NCBI GenBank assembly: GCA_950022655.1
Contig: OX465579.1
Coordinates: 50,199,950 to 50,263,949, forward strand
Direction: 5' to 3'
Source: Alentia gelatinosa
Taxonomy: Eukaryota > Annelida > Polychaeta > Phyllodocida > Polynoidae
DNA: 64,000 nucleotides
The notes under the pieces were generated by a model. That model did not search any database and was not told the DNA's origin. It saw only the letters and a program-made list of their open reading frames with translations. Below are positions 1 to 12,032 of this stretch, piece after piece; position 1 is the stretch's first letter, and each line of letters opens with the position of its first letter. Made by a program: the position numbers and the translations under genes.

Positions 1-3000
1 GTCGTCCTTTTTGATCAATTAATGACTTCTGACGATTCCAAAATTGCATTTATGCATAGACTTATTCATATAACTTTGATTTTATGTGGACAGTAATCCA
101 TTCTCTCCTTGTGAACGAATAGATTTCTGTGATAGCCCACAGGAAATGGATCACCTACAACATAAGAAGGCTATTGCAAGATTATAGCGCTATTCACTGT
201 GCACTCTACCAGATGCTATGGGCACACAACACCGACCACGCACACTGCGTTTATGATGAAGCATATTTTCGCATGGTGTTTATTAGAATTACATTATGTA
301 ATTGTGTCTATATTAAATTGGCTGACCTCTCTTATATTTGATGATGAAACACACTCTGCTGTGATGGCTAAAATATGTAAACATACTGCCTGCAAGTGCA
401 TTATAAAAAGAAAGCCACCAGCCTTGTCTGACAAAATATTCTGGAGGATTTCAAGACTTTACAGGGTTACCTCGATATTTGATGGAATTCCATTAAATTT
501 AATTCAAATATATGTTAACAATTTGCCAGTCCTCAAGACCTACTCCCTTCACATTCTTGCAAACAGCATATAAACAATCTTCTGGGCATGAATTTATCTT
601 GGTGATACTCCATTGCTCTCTATATCCAACTGGGAATAGTATCAATAATGTAAAATGAAGAATTTTCTTTGTTGTTGTACATAGGGTCAATGGAGTCGTA
701 GATTCATTCTCTACAAACAACGGGGTTGAATAGGCTTCTTTGTTGGCAATAGAAGGCCCATCAGTGAGGTTAACACAGCATATCGTGACGACAGACGTTA
801 CCTTCTTCTGGAAACCTCCCTGGAGAACGGGACACCTAAACACCAATGCGTCAATGATATTTTAATCATTCACACTTAACCTGTGCCTCGAGCATTTATC
901 TACTAACAGGTAACAGAATTATTGTATTCATTATTACATTAAAAGCGTGTGTGTAGTATTCACCTATAGAACTGAATATAATGTGATGTAATGAAATAGT
1001 TGAAAAAACTTTTAAACGTTACCATTAGCATTGTGGCTGTTACGCTCACATGTGGCTTTGCTATAGATTTAAATAACTGCTGTGTCAAAGCTTAAGTGGA
1101 ATTCACACATATTTATACACTAATATGTACCTAAGATGGGAGTACTTGACATCTGTCCACCTCGTCACAGACAATTGTCCTTTGGTACAAAATTCTTATG
1201 GCAATGTGTTTTTAACAGTCTCAAGGAAAAATGGCGAATTTGATTCAGATGGATAGACACACCTGGTACATAGTGTCAGACTCACCATGGGACTCAACTA
1301 CCCTTGTGGTGAGGGTTGTGAAAAATAATCCTGCGTGCTTGCTTCTTATTGGCTAGGTTAGGTACTAAGTAGGCGACTCAGCAGTGGGTCCATTTGTTCA
1401 AAATGGTCCTGTAAATTCTAAACATGTTTTAAATCAAAATCTCACGGGTTTTTGGACCTCGTTAGAAGTAATTATCGCCGGCATTTGCAGGGGAGAAACC
1501 TTTTTTCAGGGAAATGGAAGCCTACCATTCAGATGAGCAGATAGTGTTCCAGTTCGGAAAATCAGCAGGATTTGTCTCAGACAAACACCCTGTGAGGTAC
1601 GTGAATCCCACTGTGTGAATTCTACTTAGCATTTTCTTTCCATGTACCCTTAAGCAAAGGTACTACAGAATATTCCTATATACCTATGAGCGAACAACCT
1701 ATGATTACCTAGCTCTGCTGGGGGTGGGAAAACTTTTGTTTACTGCCCAGGTTGACGTTTAATGCCCAGGTTATCAGTTCCGGGAGGTTTAGACCAATCA
1801 GATCGTCTCTTACATAGTGGGGAGAAAACATATAGTGTCAGTTTACTCAATAAGGTTGGATCTGGCTTCGGGGTTGATGGCGGGTAAGCAAATAACGTTT
1901 TTTATCGATATTAGCCGACAATTACAGGTACAATGTATATAGGAATAGGGAAACCATGTACCAGTGGAAAAATTACTGCCTGCGGCTACGCCTTGGCAGT
2001 AATTTTTCCAAGCCTTACAGAGTAACTTTGACTTATTCCCACCGAAACAAAGTTTCCCTCTAATAGAGCTAGAGAAAGGTCTGAAGTCTTCGAAACTGCT
2101 AATTCCTGATATGAACCTCAATATGTGGTGTAAAAATCCTTTCCCATATATATATATCGACCGCCTCTTCCCCGTGGAGGTGTGTTGCGGGATATTGTTT
2201 ATATGAAGAAATCTTTTTTTGCTTATCATGTCTAATAATGCTCTTTGTCAGGTTTATGAATGCTGATCAGGTTTACATAAAGGCTGGTTAAGGCTTACCC
2301 CCACCAACGGCGATTCTGGTCCAGTTAGCCCTTATAATTTACTTTCCGACAGTAAAAAGACTTTATCGTGAAGTCAGACATAATCGTGGCAGTGGAAATG
2401 GTTTCTGCGATTGACTCTAAGATAGCTCATGGTTTGATACCGATAAGCTGTGGTTGAAAACACCAAATGTAGAGCACCCTATAAAATCCAACATGATTTT
2501 TTGTAGCCTATCAGCGTGTATTTGACAGAAAAATATCTGTTATGTGTGAAATTCTTGTCGGAAAATTATGAAATTTCGCAATTAGGTATATAATCTCTCT
2601 AAATATGATATTATTTCGTGAAGTTCAATGGGTCTGAAAATAGAGATCTATGGCACATATATTTGTTGGGCTGGGAATAAGGCCATACATATTTATTATA
2701 TAGGAACTAGGCCATGATTTTATTGTGCTGGCATCTAGGCCCCATCTATTTGTTGAGTACTAGGTCACACCTAGTAATTGATTAGTTCTAGGTCTTATCT
2801 CACCCCGGTATTTTTCTCCATAGGCTTAACATTAGAAACTCGTACTCCACGGCCATGAAGTTCGTGTACCCAATACTCAATGGCTAATTCGGTGATTCAT
2901 TTCATCAATAAATAATGTCATACGGGCTGAGATACCTATTTATTGAGCTGAGGTCCAAGCCATACCTTATTCCTATATAATGAGCTAAACAGTAGGCTAA

Positions 3001-3032
3001 AGCTATATACTAAGTGGACAAAGAAGCAATAC
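1..3032. other. AT-rich left end, no exon recognised
   Basis: Gene A must continue here or beyond the edge, because its fibrinogen-like module is incomplete. No segment with the expected C-x-C...C-N-C pattern and splice sites was found on the minus strand. The only clear structure is the hairpin at 1965-2010. The open frame at 1843-2229 (minus) runs through that hairpin and looks non-coding. Confidence 0.5.
1965..2010. repeat. Foldback hairpin with GGCTACGCC loop
   Basis: A perfect 15-bp inverted repeat (1966-1980 and 1995-2009), extended by one T-A pair, encloses tgcggctacgcctt. The central GGC/GCC can add three more pairs. The loop motif matches the centres of the foldback elements at 43.6 and 50.0 kb, so this is probably the core of a related MITE. 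Confidence 0.75.
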
Positions 3033-3189
3033 CTGATGTACTGTTGGCAGTGAGCGGACAGGTCGACGTACATGACAACGTTTTCCAGGTCAATGGCGTG
3101 GTTATCAGCGTCCTTATAGTGAATCACAGCCTCGAACTCTCCCGCACCTTCGAATCCCTCCACCAAATGACGGCCTTCCCGGTCATGAC
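3033..3189 (-). CDS. Gene A exon 28: fibrinogen-like module, part 2
   Basis: 157 nt, entered in phase 1 (acceptor TTTCACAG) and left in phase 2 (ATC AG|GTATTG). It reads GHDREGRHLVEGFEGAGEF, then VIHYKDADN, and ends VDLSAHCQQYIR. The GFE-x-x-G-x-(Y/F) and S-x-x-C-x-Q-x-(I/V) steps match this family's second segment. The phase 1-to-2 exon is repeated in gene B (58660-58798). The third part, which should carry C-x-C and C-N-C motifs, is not recognisable in 1-3032. Confidence 0.75.
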
Positions 3190-3614
3190 CTGTGAAATGA
3201 AATATACACAGAATTAATAGACAATCTTTAGGTTCTGAAATGTTATACGTCTTTCCTTAGGCGGCTGACATGGCCATTACAAAACATGGCTGAAAGGTAT
3301 TGCTGATAGGGTTTCTCATAAATACCCAGACAGATACTCTTTATGATTAAATAGGCCAGTTAGGGACAAGAAACCTGACAACGCCCTATGAGTATATATT
3401 GGAGACTCATTAAGGTAAAAACACATGGACTTCTAACTAATTTAATACTAAACGAATTTAATAAAACTATGTTTACAACATACTATCGATCGCTATAGTA
3501 AGTTTCCGACTTAAATATTTCCTTTTCATGATGGGAGAACTAATGTTTCGTTTACATTAATCAGTTTATTCACCTGACACATTATCGAAAGAGAAATCCA
3601 GATCTATTGCTTAC

Positions 3615-3752
3615 CGATCATGCCTGTTCCAAGCTGCTTCTCGAAATCCACCTCGCACTGTATCCGGAAGGACGGAAGAAAGTCACTGGGTTTGACGTCA
3701 GCAATGGCGGAATTCACGAGACCACGTGATACCCACTCATTACAGGTCCGCG
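3615..3752 (-). CDS. Gene A exon 27: fibrinogen-like module, part 1
   Basis: 138 nt, phase 1-1 (acceptor CCCCGCAG, donor ATC G|GTAAGC); no ATG-started ORF covers it. It reads A-R-T-CNEWVSRGL, then SDFLPSFRIQCEVDFEKQ and GTGMI. This fits the start of the fibrinogen-like domain found in contactin-associated-like proteins (S-C-x-E-x-x-x-x-G, then F-x-V-x-C-D-M). The matching gene B exon is 59503-59646. I infer the family from the pattern and from the gene B paralogue, not from a search. Confidence 0.75.
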
Positions 3753-3974
3753 CTGCGGGGAAAGTAGGGGGAACTTTAACATGGAGAGCAGTTCAACCTT
3801 GGTCAGGATACTACTTGGGCTTATTCATAAGCTTGCTCAGCAAAAGAATCAAACAATTTGCATATGTAAACAATTTTACAATACAAAAGTGAGAATTTAG
3901 CATTAGGAGATAATGGTGAAGTCAGTGACCAAGAAACAAATTGCTGCTAAGACTGCACTCTCTAGGGCACTCAC

Positions 3975-4151
3975 CCAGCGGGGAGCAGGGGAACTCGTTG
4001 CACGAACCGGAATCACTGTTGTTTCCAAGGCACGGCGCCGTCAGATTCCCATAACTCTCCATGTCACACGCGCGCGTCCGTGAACGCATGCCCGACATGC
4101 AGGTGACGCTGCACGCGGTCCATGCGCCCCACTCCATCCAGTCACCCGGAA
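3975..4151 (-). CDS. Gene A exon 26: TSP1 repeat 22, last and longest of the C-terminal run
   Basis: 177 nt, phase 1-1 (acceptor GATCAG, donor CTG G|GTGAGT). It begins V-P-G-D-W; ladder WMEWGAWTAC, then CSVTCMSGMRSRTRAC. The loop is enlarged (ESYGNLTAPC, with an N-L-T sequon) and the end is FPCSPL. It leads straight into the fibrinogen-like module. Confidence 0.88.
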
Positions 4152-4430
4152 CTGATCATGAACAATAGGTTACAATATAATTATGTATCTTATGGTATTG
4201 GAGTTCTACGTAAGACGTAGGGCAGCGGACTGAGGAGACGGCGTTTTGTAAGGGCTAGCTTATTCCGAAGGAATCTGTGTAGTTAGATAAATAAGCCTGA
4301 TGGAAGCAAATTGAAAGCATTACGTTTTGTATCATCAGAATTCTATTTTATGATAGGATAGAATATATGATAACATTTGACTGAATAAATGAGCATCCTA
4401 ATAAAATTGGCAAAGACGAACTCAACCTAC

Positions 4431-4595
4431 TTGGACATGGGTCAGTCCCACACACTTCTGATTCTTGATTAGAACCCTCACAGTCATTTCCATCATGCAG
4501 TGGTTCTACACATGTGCGGTTCCGTAGCCGTATACTACCACCGCACGTCACTGGGCATGCGCCCCAATCGGTCCACGCCTGCCATACTCCGTCCA
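4431..4595 (-). CDS. Gene A exon 25: TSP1 repeat 21
   Basis: 165 nt, phase 1-1 (acceptor TTTGAAG, donor CCA A|GTAGGT). Ladder VWQAWTDWGAC, then CPVTCGGSIRLRNRTC, LHDGNDC loop, SEVC and DPCP. It is the last of the uniform 165-nt exons. Confidence 0.9.
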
Positions 4596-5152
4596 CTTCA
4601 AACAGAAACCATTCAACATTCTGGACCATTGCTTTAAAGTAGATATATATAGTCGTAAAGGTAATTGTGCCTAAAAAGTAGTCATTTCTAATGTGTAGAT
4701 GTTTTATGTGAAATAAACATAAAATGCAATTGTATGACTACATAGGTCATCAATAAACCGATAAACACAATAGACTCTATCCCATATTGTATTAATGAAA
4801 ATATCTAAGACAAAAATAAATAAAACAAATTTCAAGAGATGCAAAAACTAGTATTATTCGTGTGTTTCTAACCAAGAATAAAATGAGACTCAAATGAATT
4901 ATCTCATAATATATCCGTTAGTGGTGTCATGCGCTGTCCCATATTGTCCTTGCCTTAAGTTACCAGCTCATTACTGGGTGATGGATATGGAAATCAATGA
5001 AATAAAGGGACAAGGACCAAAATCCCTTAATAGCTTTTCACTCTCAAACACAACTTATCACCCAAGTCTGGGTTTTAATCACATATACAGTTATTTGTTA
5101 TTACAGTAGTTTTACTCTGGCTGTAATTGCAATAACATAGGTGAGAGTTGAC

Positions 5153-5317
5153 CTGGGCAGTAGCGCGGAAAACATTCCTGCCAGTCGACGTATTCCCCAA
5201 CACAGGATTCTCCGCCGTACAGCTCCTTCTGCTGGTCCCGCCGCCTCAACTGATGTCCCACACCGCAGGTGACGTTACATGTCTCCCATGATGACCATGG
5301 ATTCCAAACGCAGTCCA
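5153..5317 (-). CDS. Gene A exon 24: TSP1 repeat 20, group 2 type
   Basis: 165 nt, phase 1-1 (acceptor TTAACAG, donor CAG|GTCAAC). Starts V-D-C-V-W; ladder VWNPWSSWETC, then CNVTCGVGHQLRRRDQ, where the usual cysteine of the basic strand is absent. YGGESC loop, VDWQEC and YCPG follow. It pairs with repeat 19 in sequence and cysteine layout. Confidence 0.88.
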
Positions 5318-7068
5318 CTGTTAACAACATACACATTGATATATAAACCTACTGACAGTTCCAACATAGAGAATTGTGTATAGAATCCCCATTGCATCCT
5401 CACTGTCAACTTAAAACGAACATATGGTTACTTCTTTGCTGCCAGTACCTATATTCAAAGTGATTTGTGAAAGTTCTACGGTCAACTCCAGCCCAACGAG
5501 TAAAATGAAATCAATATTTCATGGTCACTCTCATGCATTGTATCAAAGGACGACATGAAACATATAAACATTGTCATTTATAAACATACATTGGAACAGA
5601 TGAGCTCAACAGCTTTATTCACGATAAAGAGTCACACTTCCTAATTTGATTATACAAAACGGTTCAAAAGTCGGATTTGAAACGCACTAGAACTATGATT
5701 GAAAAATATAGCAGATGTTAAGGTGAATTAGCAAAATGTCCAGTATTCATACATCTCAAAAATGCGCCATATTATTCATATTTCCACAATGAAATAATAC
5801 TGTGTGTTTATATTAAGGATACTTTCATTCCAGTCAATGTTGTTTTTGTCAGTACAGTAGATGTAGTTGGTAAGAGGTGCACTAAATTCGTATACCAAAG
5901 GTTGTGGAAATGAATCGTTCAAAATACAGAGTTCTGCCCATGTCCTCCAGCAATAAGAATTGTAGGAGCGCTATGATCTCACTGTATTTTTGCTTGACAA
6001 CCAAAATAGCAGGTGGCTTCATCAAGCATGTATTTTAAAACTTGTATTTCTGTCTTTTAGTGTGCTGTCAAAGTGACAGTCTGTGGAATAGTTGAGCAGG
6101 AATGTTGGTCATCTCCTAAACTGGCAAGAAATATCGACGAGAAGTCATCATCGGTGGTTTTGCTGGCTTCTAATCTTAGCTTAGATGATACGATAGATGA
6201 TACGATATCATCCAAAAGTTCTCGAACATTTTACAGTAAAGTATATGGGCTTAATGATCTCAAGACCTCTGCTGAACCAGCTTGTACGTGCTGGAGATTG
6301 TTGAATAATCTAGGTTCTACAGCTCGTACACTAGTCTATATCTCGTGCAAGTGTTATGGTTTAATGATATTTGAGTTCGCTCGCCAAGGCAGTCTTAGCC
6401 GTCCAAGAGGTCTTCCATGAGTATTGAATAAATTTGACCCACATCATCCCTGGGTCTCCTTGACGTCCAAAATAGGGTCTTCATAAACGAGCCTAGATTA
6501 TCTAACGGGCCCATGGTTCAGCCAAGGCCACTACGTGTGGTCTGGGGTGGGTAATGCTACCCTGACCAACCAGACTACCCCTATTATCTCCCTAACAACT
6601 TACCCCATCATATTCATTATCACTCCACTACTCCCCATCTCAATTCCCAACACGCAACACATCCAAATTCGCCTACCCACACCTATTCCAAGAAACAGAT
6701 GTAATTGAGAAACGCTCACGATGTCTCCTTATCATTTTGTACCCGGAAATGATTAAAAACACCATTTTGCAAGTCACTAAATAGCAGAATGACAGAAACA
6801 TAGGGGGACGTATGAATATTCTTTCGTCACTCAGTGACGAACGGAATCGGTAATCCTGGTCAGTAAAAGTGAGTCATTCGGCCATGGGTATATATAATAC
6901 TACATATAATACACCGTCTCTCGGCCATTCATGTGAATGTCGGAATGCAGACCATTTCTAATCATGCAGCCATGCACATTACAAGTTCCGGGTCGAGACT
7001 GGACTACATCGTCCGGTTATGTGATATGTCTCGGATGTTCAACCTCTGCGCATGCGAAGTAGTCTTGC
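5318..7068. other. Intron between TSP1 repeats 19 and 20, no feature recognised
   Basis: About 1.75 kb of unique-looking, AT-rich intron. The plus-strand open frame at 6073-6420 has no domain, codon pattern or neighbour to support it. Confidence 0.5.
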
Positions 7069-7233
7069 CTGGGCACTCGCGGGGCTTGCACTCCTGCCAG
7101 TCCTCATCCGGGCCCTCGCATGGCTTGCCGCCATATCGTTCAACGTCACGGTTGCGCGTGCGTCGTTGATGCCCAAAACCACAGGTGACGTTGCAACTTT
7201 CCCACGATCCCCATTCGTGCCAGACACAGGCCA
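7069..7233 (-). CDS. Gene A exon 23: TSP1 repeat 19, group 2 type, GC donor
   Basis: 165 nt, phase 1-1 only if the donor is CCCAG|GCAAGA, a GC-AG intron; no GT lies at this position. It starts V-A-C-V-W, with a cysteine before the ladder WHEWGSWESC, and the basic strand RTRNRDVERY lacks the usual cysteine, the same disulfide class as repeats 10 and 20. Then CNVTCGFG, YGGKPC loop, EDWQEC and ECPG. Confidence 0.88.
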
Positions 7234-7712
7234 CTATACACCGTACCAAACGCGTATCATTGATGTGTACAATAACCAAAACGTTCACATTATAGATAAT
7301 CGATTGTCTTTATGATTCCTCAAAGAGGACTTTTACCGACTGTAACATGAGACAAGTATATCATATATTAAATCCAGCTATCTAGATATGACAAGATTTT
7401 GTCAAAATGACTAATTAAATCTTTATATGTGGATATGATAACCCCATGAGTAAGAAGTACCATAAGTCATTTGTTTTCTATTTTTGAATTGTTAGGGACA
7501 GCTACTGGATAATCTTAATAATTTGTCCTTCATATTCCCTCTGACAAGTATATTTCTGGGAGCAAGAAAGTGGATGTACTGATTCCAGTTTGGGCTACTA
7601 CGATTCCTGCTGTACTTCTACTGGCTACATTGTATGGGGTCTGTCAAAGGTGTCTCTGAGTTTTCAACCACATGCTGAAGCAGGCATATTGAGTCTGAGG
7701 ACAGGGTCATAC

Positions 7713-7877
7713 CGGGACAGTGGTGTACGTTGCAGTCCTGCCAGTCCTCAGATTCTCCAGAGCATGTTTCTCCTCCATGTTTTGCAGGTTCACATTCGCG
7801 CATACGCATTTGGTTGCCTCCACCACAGGAGACATTACAGTCGTGCCACGAACTCCACTCCCGCCAAATGGCGTCCA
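7713..7877 (-). CDS. Gene A exon 22: TSP1 repeat 18
   Basis: 165 nt, phase 1-1. Starts V-D-A-I-W; ladder IWREWSSWHDC, then CNVSCGGGNQMRMREC, HGGETC loop, EDWQDC and HCPG. The acceptor (GCTCACAG) directly abuts the roughly 62-bp minisatellite that fills the upstream intron from about 7885. Donor G|GTATGA. Confidence 0.9.
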
Positions 7878-7884
7878 CTGTGAG

Positions 7885-8570
7885 CAGTGTAATAATACAT
7901 GAGGAGGGACATGGTCTCATGACAAGGACGAAACTTACATCTGGTTAAGCTATCTAAAGGTGGCATGTTCCTGTGACAAGGGCTAAGCTCAATGCAATGT
8001 AATAATACATGAACTAGGGGGATGATAAAATGAAATCTTTGAGCTTGCCTATGATGCAGGGCAATAATGGATAGACATAGATCTATGCGGTTAAGTTCCA
8101 CTGTGGTGTGAGGAAATAATACAATAAGTGCTGGCATATAAGGTTACATGACACGGGCTAAGCTCGCCTGTGATGTAGCATGATAATACATATAGTAGGG
8201 CATACACACATGGACAAGGTCTACGTTCATTTCTTATGCAGTGTAATAATTCATGTACAGTGGCATTGTCTTTATATGTAGACGACCTAGCTTGCCCGTG
8301 ATGCAGCGAAATAATACATGTACAGGGGCATGGCCACGTGATAAGGATTAAAGGTGTCTGTGATGTAACGTAATAATACATGTAGAGGGCATAGTCGCCT
8401 GACAAGGACTACGTTCACCTCTAATGCAGTGTAATGGTACCTGTACAGGGACACAGTCGTATATATACACATCTTAGCTTCCTTGTGATGCAGTTACATA
8501 ATACATGTACCAGGGTATAGCTAAGTGACAAGAATTAAACTTGCTTGTAATGTTGTGTAATACATACACA
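7885..8570. repeat. Intronic minisatellite, unit about 62 bp, about 11 copies
   Basis: The element taataatacatg recurs near 7889, 8001, 8060, 8113, 8179, 8242, 8308, 8370, 8433, 8497 and 8555, mostly 58-66 bp apart, together with ggggcatag, tgacaagga and gatgcagtg. Copies are diverged. Weaker copies continue at about 8930-9010. The array begins within about 10 bp of the acceptor of TSP1 repeat 18. Confidence 0.75.
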
Positions 8571-8792
8571 ATATTAACTGATTTCAAGCCGTCGTATGAT
8601 CCAAGGAGTTGACGCGTAGTAATCTCCAAGCGCATGCGAAGATATTGCGCAGTGGCAATTCCGAGGAGCATACAACCACTTTTATCTGAAACCAGTCAAT
8701 ATTGTATTTATTATCCACCTTTTCCTGACATGTACGGTACCCAAATTGTTTCATTTCAGGTACGTACTATTTTTTCATATATGCACTTTTTT

Positions 8793-8853
8793 CCGTATGC
8801 GCCGGGGGTTGCAGCCCGGAGCATACAACATATCCGTATGCTCCGGGATATAG
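8793..8853. repeat. Short palindromic cluster
   Basis: cggagcatac and gtatgctccg form a 10-bp stem around acatatcc. A third, inverted relative (ccgtatgcgccggg) lies just before. Possibly the remains of a foldback element inside the repeat-rich intron. Confidence 0.5.
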
Positions 8854-9783
8854 ATGCACGTTGCCTATGGACCCTACGTATTAGGTGGATGATAATTGTA
8901 CAGTTGCATGGCCAAATAACGAGGGCTCAACTCGTCTGATAATGAAGGCCAAGCTCGCCTTTGATGCAGTGTGATGATACAGGGGCATAGTTTTGTGACC
9001 ACGACCGCCTGTGATGTTCACAGTGAGGACATAGGTGACGTGCATAGATACTGTTCTTGGGTAGTGTGGTCTGTACCTCTAACAACTTCATGCAAAAGTT
9101 AATTTTACAATACGACTCTAGCTATTGGAAGTATTCAGTGGGTAGATAACCCGGTCACAGCGGACCAGGGTTAGAATAGAAACAACAGAATATTCATCAC
9201 TCTCGTGGTTGCTGGGAATTCCCAGAAGTACGTCAGTGGTGAATGTTGCTAGCAGGGAATGGCGCTACGTGAATTCTATACTGATCAATGACTATGTGAA
9301 TTAACTAAGGAGAAAACACTAGTCACCGGGATCTCCTGTCAGAAAGACGTCAAATACCGGAATACACATAAGGAATAGGACACACTCACCTTAATAAACG
9401 ATTCATTTAGTAAATTGATGACGAAACTCTTTATTGCCATCATATTATGCTATTATCTTATATTAGGTAAGTTTTATCAATACCTTTTGTATACTTAAAG
9501 TTCAATTGCTTCTAAAAATCTGTTATCACAGTTACAAACATCACCACTTTAGATGGAAGTATTATTTCCTTTATCGGATGATGTTTAATCTAAGTATCTA
9601 GATATTCCTTTGAGTTTATCTGTCATGTGAATAATGTAAATTGATATTGTCCTTATCTAACAAAACAAGCATAGATAGAAATTGTAAACAGCTTGGAATA
9701 GGTCCAGACTATTTAGAAATGATGTAATGTATTCAACATAAAGTTAGCTCCTGACTAATTTTGATCAAGAATTGGAAACTTAC

Positions 9784-9948
9784 CTGGACACGCATGGGTG
9801 TTGCAAACCTGCCAGTCATCATTCTCTCCATCACAGTCGTTTCCTCCATGTAGAGGGGACTCACATTGTCGTTGGCGAACCTGATGTCCACCACCACAAG
9901 TTTTGTTGCATGTGGCCCATTCCTCCCATTCCTGCCAGAAGCCATCAA
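9784..9948 (-). CDS. Gene A exon 21: TSP1 repeat 17
   Basis: 165 nt, phase 1-1. Ladder FWQEWEEWATC, then CNKTCGGGHQVRQRQC, LHGGNDC loop, DDWQVC and HACPG. Near twin of repeat 16. Acceptor ATTCATAG, donor G|GTAAGT. A decayed TSP1-like exon lies between the twins at about 10519-10692. Confidence 0.92.
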
Positions 9949-12032
9949 CTATGAATATGAAGAAAATGCCATTATAGCTGATTGTGTACCAATTGTGCAC
10001 AAGGTTATTGATTTCTCTATATTTCAAATCATGTATACATTTATTCTCCTTGATGTCATATATCTGTCTATCCTCATGAATTTTCCTCGAATACATTTCC
10101 CCCCTGAGGAAAGTCCAGAGCAACACATCGTTCCGTGAAGCAACATTTCAGAGAGCATGAAAGTCATTGACAATATACAACAGCCCCTCGAATCCCAACA
10201 ATTTTGGAAAACCCCTATTATAAACCTGCTTTAATTTTAACCGGGAAAGACACCAGCGTTTGTTTCCAACATATAGAACTGTTCCTTCTCTGGAACAGGC
10301 GCTGTATGACTTCCATTTTCCAACATTGCTACACCCTTGACATATCTTACAGGCCGGAAAGCTGGTCGCATACTCATCACACAGATGCGATATTTCGGTA
10401 CTGTCACCAATAAAACTATCATTGTTGTATATCAAGGAAAATGCGCATCATCTGAAAGATATAACTAAGGAATGATGCTGAGATAGCATGTCGAGAGAAG
10501 GCTGGACTTCTCCTTTACCTGGACATGCTGTACCTGGGGCTGCACCTGGACACTTGCCAGAAGAATGCTCCTAGCGCATGCACGAGTCTGACGTAAGAAA
10601 CTCTGCCTAATTTCCCACGGGACAAACCAAGGAGGAGGGAGAGGATGCACCCTGCCAAGCATGCAACAAGTTTAACATCTCTCCAGAGTATTATTGATCT
10701 GTTTGTCCACGCCATGAACTCGGAGCAATGAGAGTTGTATCTGCGAGCTGGTGTAAAGCGATGCCTCGAAAATGTAAGGCTTCAATAGGTTCTTTACATA
10801 TCAAGTTATACTTAACTCAAAAGATTTATCTTTTAGAAAAAGATAATATAGAATTCTTTTGCATGTAATATCGAAAACTTTTGCATGTCATTTCAAGACG
10901 TACAAGTCTAGGTCGGTATATGATATATCTATTTTCTCTTCAGCGGTAACCACTACTTGTGGAATATTATATTTTAAAATGTTAAATGTCTACATTCCTG
11001 CACAAAAGTAAACGTTTTTCAGAGAGCGGATATAATAACAAACAAATCATATTGTATTTTTGAAAGTAATACGACACAATCCAATATATGTAATGTGGTA
11101 ATAAAGGTTTGGTTTTAGTTTTTACGATTTTAATCAGAAGAGTTCTTAACGTGTATTTGCTGTTCTACTATACTGTCAAAGATGTCGAACAAAGCTTTAC
11201 AAACTCAGTCTACAGGTTGTTATCGCATTCATGAAGTCAATTAGGAATGACTGATCTTTTCTGAAGGGCAGTAGTGAAGACAAACACAAGTAGACGCTTA
11301 CTCTGGTAGATCGATGATAAACCCGGGGCAGACTGACATGAGGCAAAACAAACAAAACAAAACAGTTCCATACAGTCACACCTATATCTAGAGACCACTT
11401 CTATTCTCTTCCAGCGGTTATAGAGTTCTCAAGCATGTTTGAGATCTATAGCAGACATTCTGTCCTGCCTTGCCTCGAAGTGCTGTGTATAGGCCTATTT
11501 CCATTGGCCGACGAAACGGGTGTAGATTTAAGTTACCCAGAAAGTCTGTCGGTAGTGCCACTGACAGTGCGTCTGTATAGAAGCGTAGTAGATTTTACTC
11601 AGTGACCAACCTTTCACTCAGTGGTGGGTGGTGTGGTACCACATTGCATAATCTAAGCAGAAAAAAATCATGGGTCATTTCACGAGTTGGGTCATTTCTA
11701 TTGACCGATTTGGGGCCAGAAGTGCCTGAAGTCCGTCAGTGGTTCCTGACTGTAGATCGCTGACAGGAGATTGGCCAATGGAAATGGGAACGAACCAAGA
11801 AGATCCATAGACGTCTTTAGCATCGGACTATCATTGGATTTATCTATCGACGGCTATATTGAAATTCAACCATAATATGGCAGAAATGATGTAATGCTGA
11901 ATGTATCCTAGACATAAGAGATTGCTAGTGAAACAGTGATGATCTAGGACATCATCATATTACCATAGGGGTATTTGTTGGGTATATTTCTGCATGCATA
12001 ACTCATTATCATCTGAAATCTGCCTAACATAC
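9949..12032. other. Intron between TSP1 repeats 16 and 17
   Basis: About 2.1 kb. Apart from the decayed TSP1 exon near 10519-10692 and sequence next to the repeat 17 acceptor that matches the repeat 16 flank, nothing else is recognised. Open frames at 10148-10435 and 11197-11379 lack support. Confidence 0.5.
10519..10692 (-). pseudogene. Decayed TSP1 exon between twin repeats 16 and 17
   Basis: On the minus strand a stretch ends in tgtccag|gtaaag, the same CP(G)+donor ending as the active TSP1 exons, preceded by ctggcaagtgtccagg, close to the ctggcaggtttgcaac of repeats 16/17. About 110-140 bp upstream it encodes W-R-D-V-K-L-V-A-C-L-A-G-C, a degraded W-x-x-W-x-x-W-x-x-C-x-x-x-C ladder. The frame is broken and most cysteines are lost. 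I read it as a dead copy from the same local duplication. A chance match is possible. Confidence 0.45.

Noticed and set aside
499..846. Minus-strand frame with GLEDWQIVN, possibly another TSP1 relic
   Set aside because: Only the D-W-Q-x-x-N segment resembles TSP1. No tryptophan ladder, cysteine pattern or donor follows.
1843..2229. Minus-strand frame containing CTCNC, considered as the missing fibrinogen-like exon
   Set aside because: The frame crosses the perfect hairpin at 1965-2010, lacks the W/D and spacing of the gene B exon, and has no fitting phase 2 acceptor.
3620..3892. Plus-strand frame of 90 codons
   Set aside because: It is antisense to gene A exon 27, which has splice sites and a family pattern.
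6073..6420. Plus-strand frame of 115 codons in an intron
   Set aside because: No recognised domain, no splice context, Ser/Leu-rich composition expected by chance.
7052..7315. Plus-strand frames opposite TSP1 repeats (also 7590-7948, 9772-9954, 14254-14541)
   Set aside because: Shadows of TSP1 exons; all reading evidence is on the minus strand.
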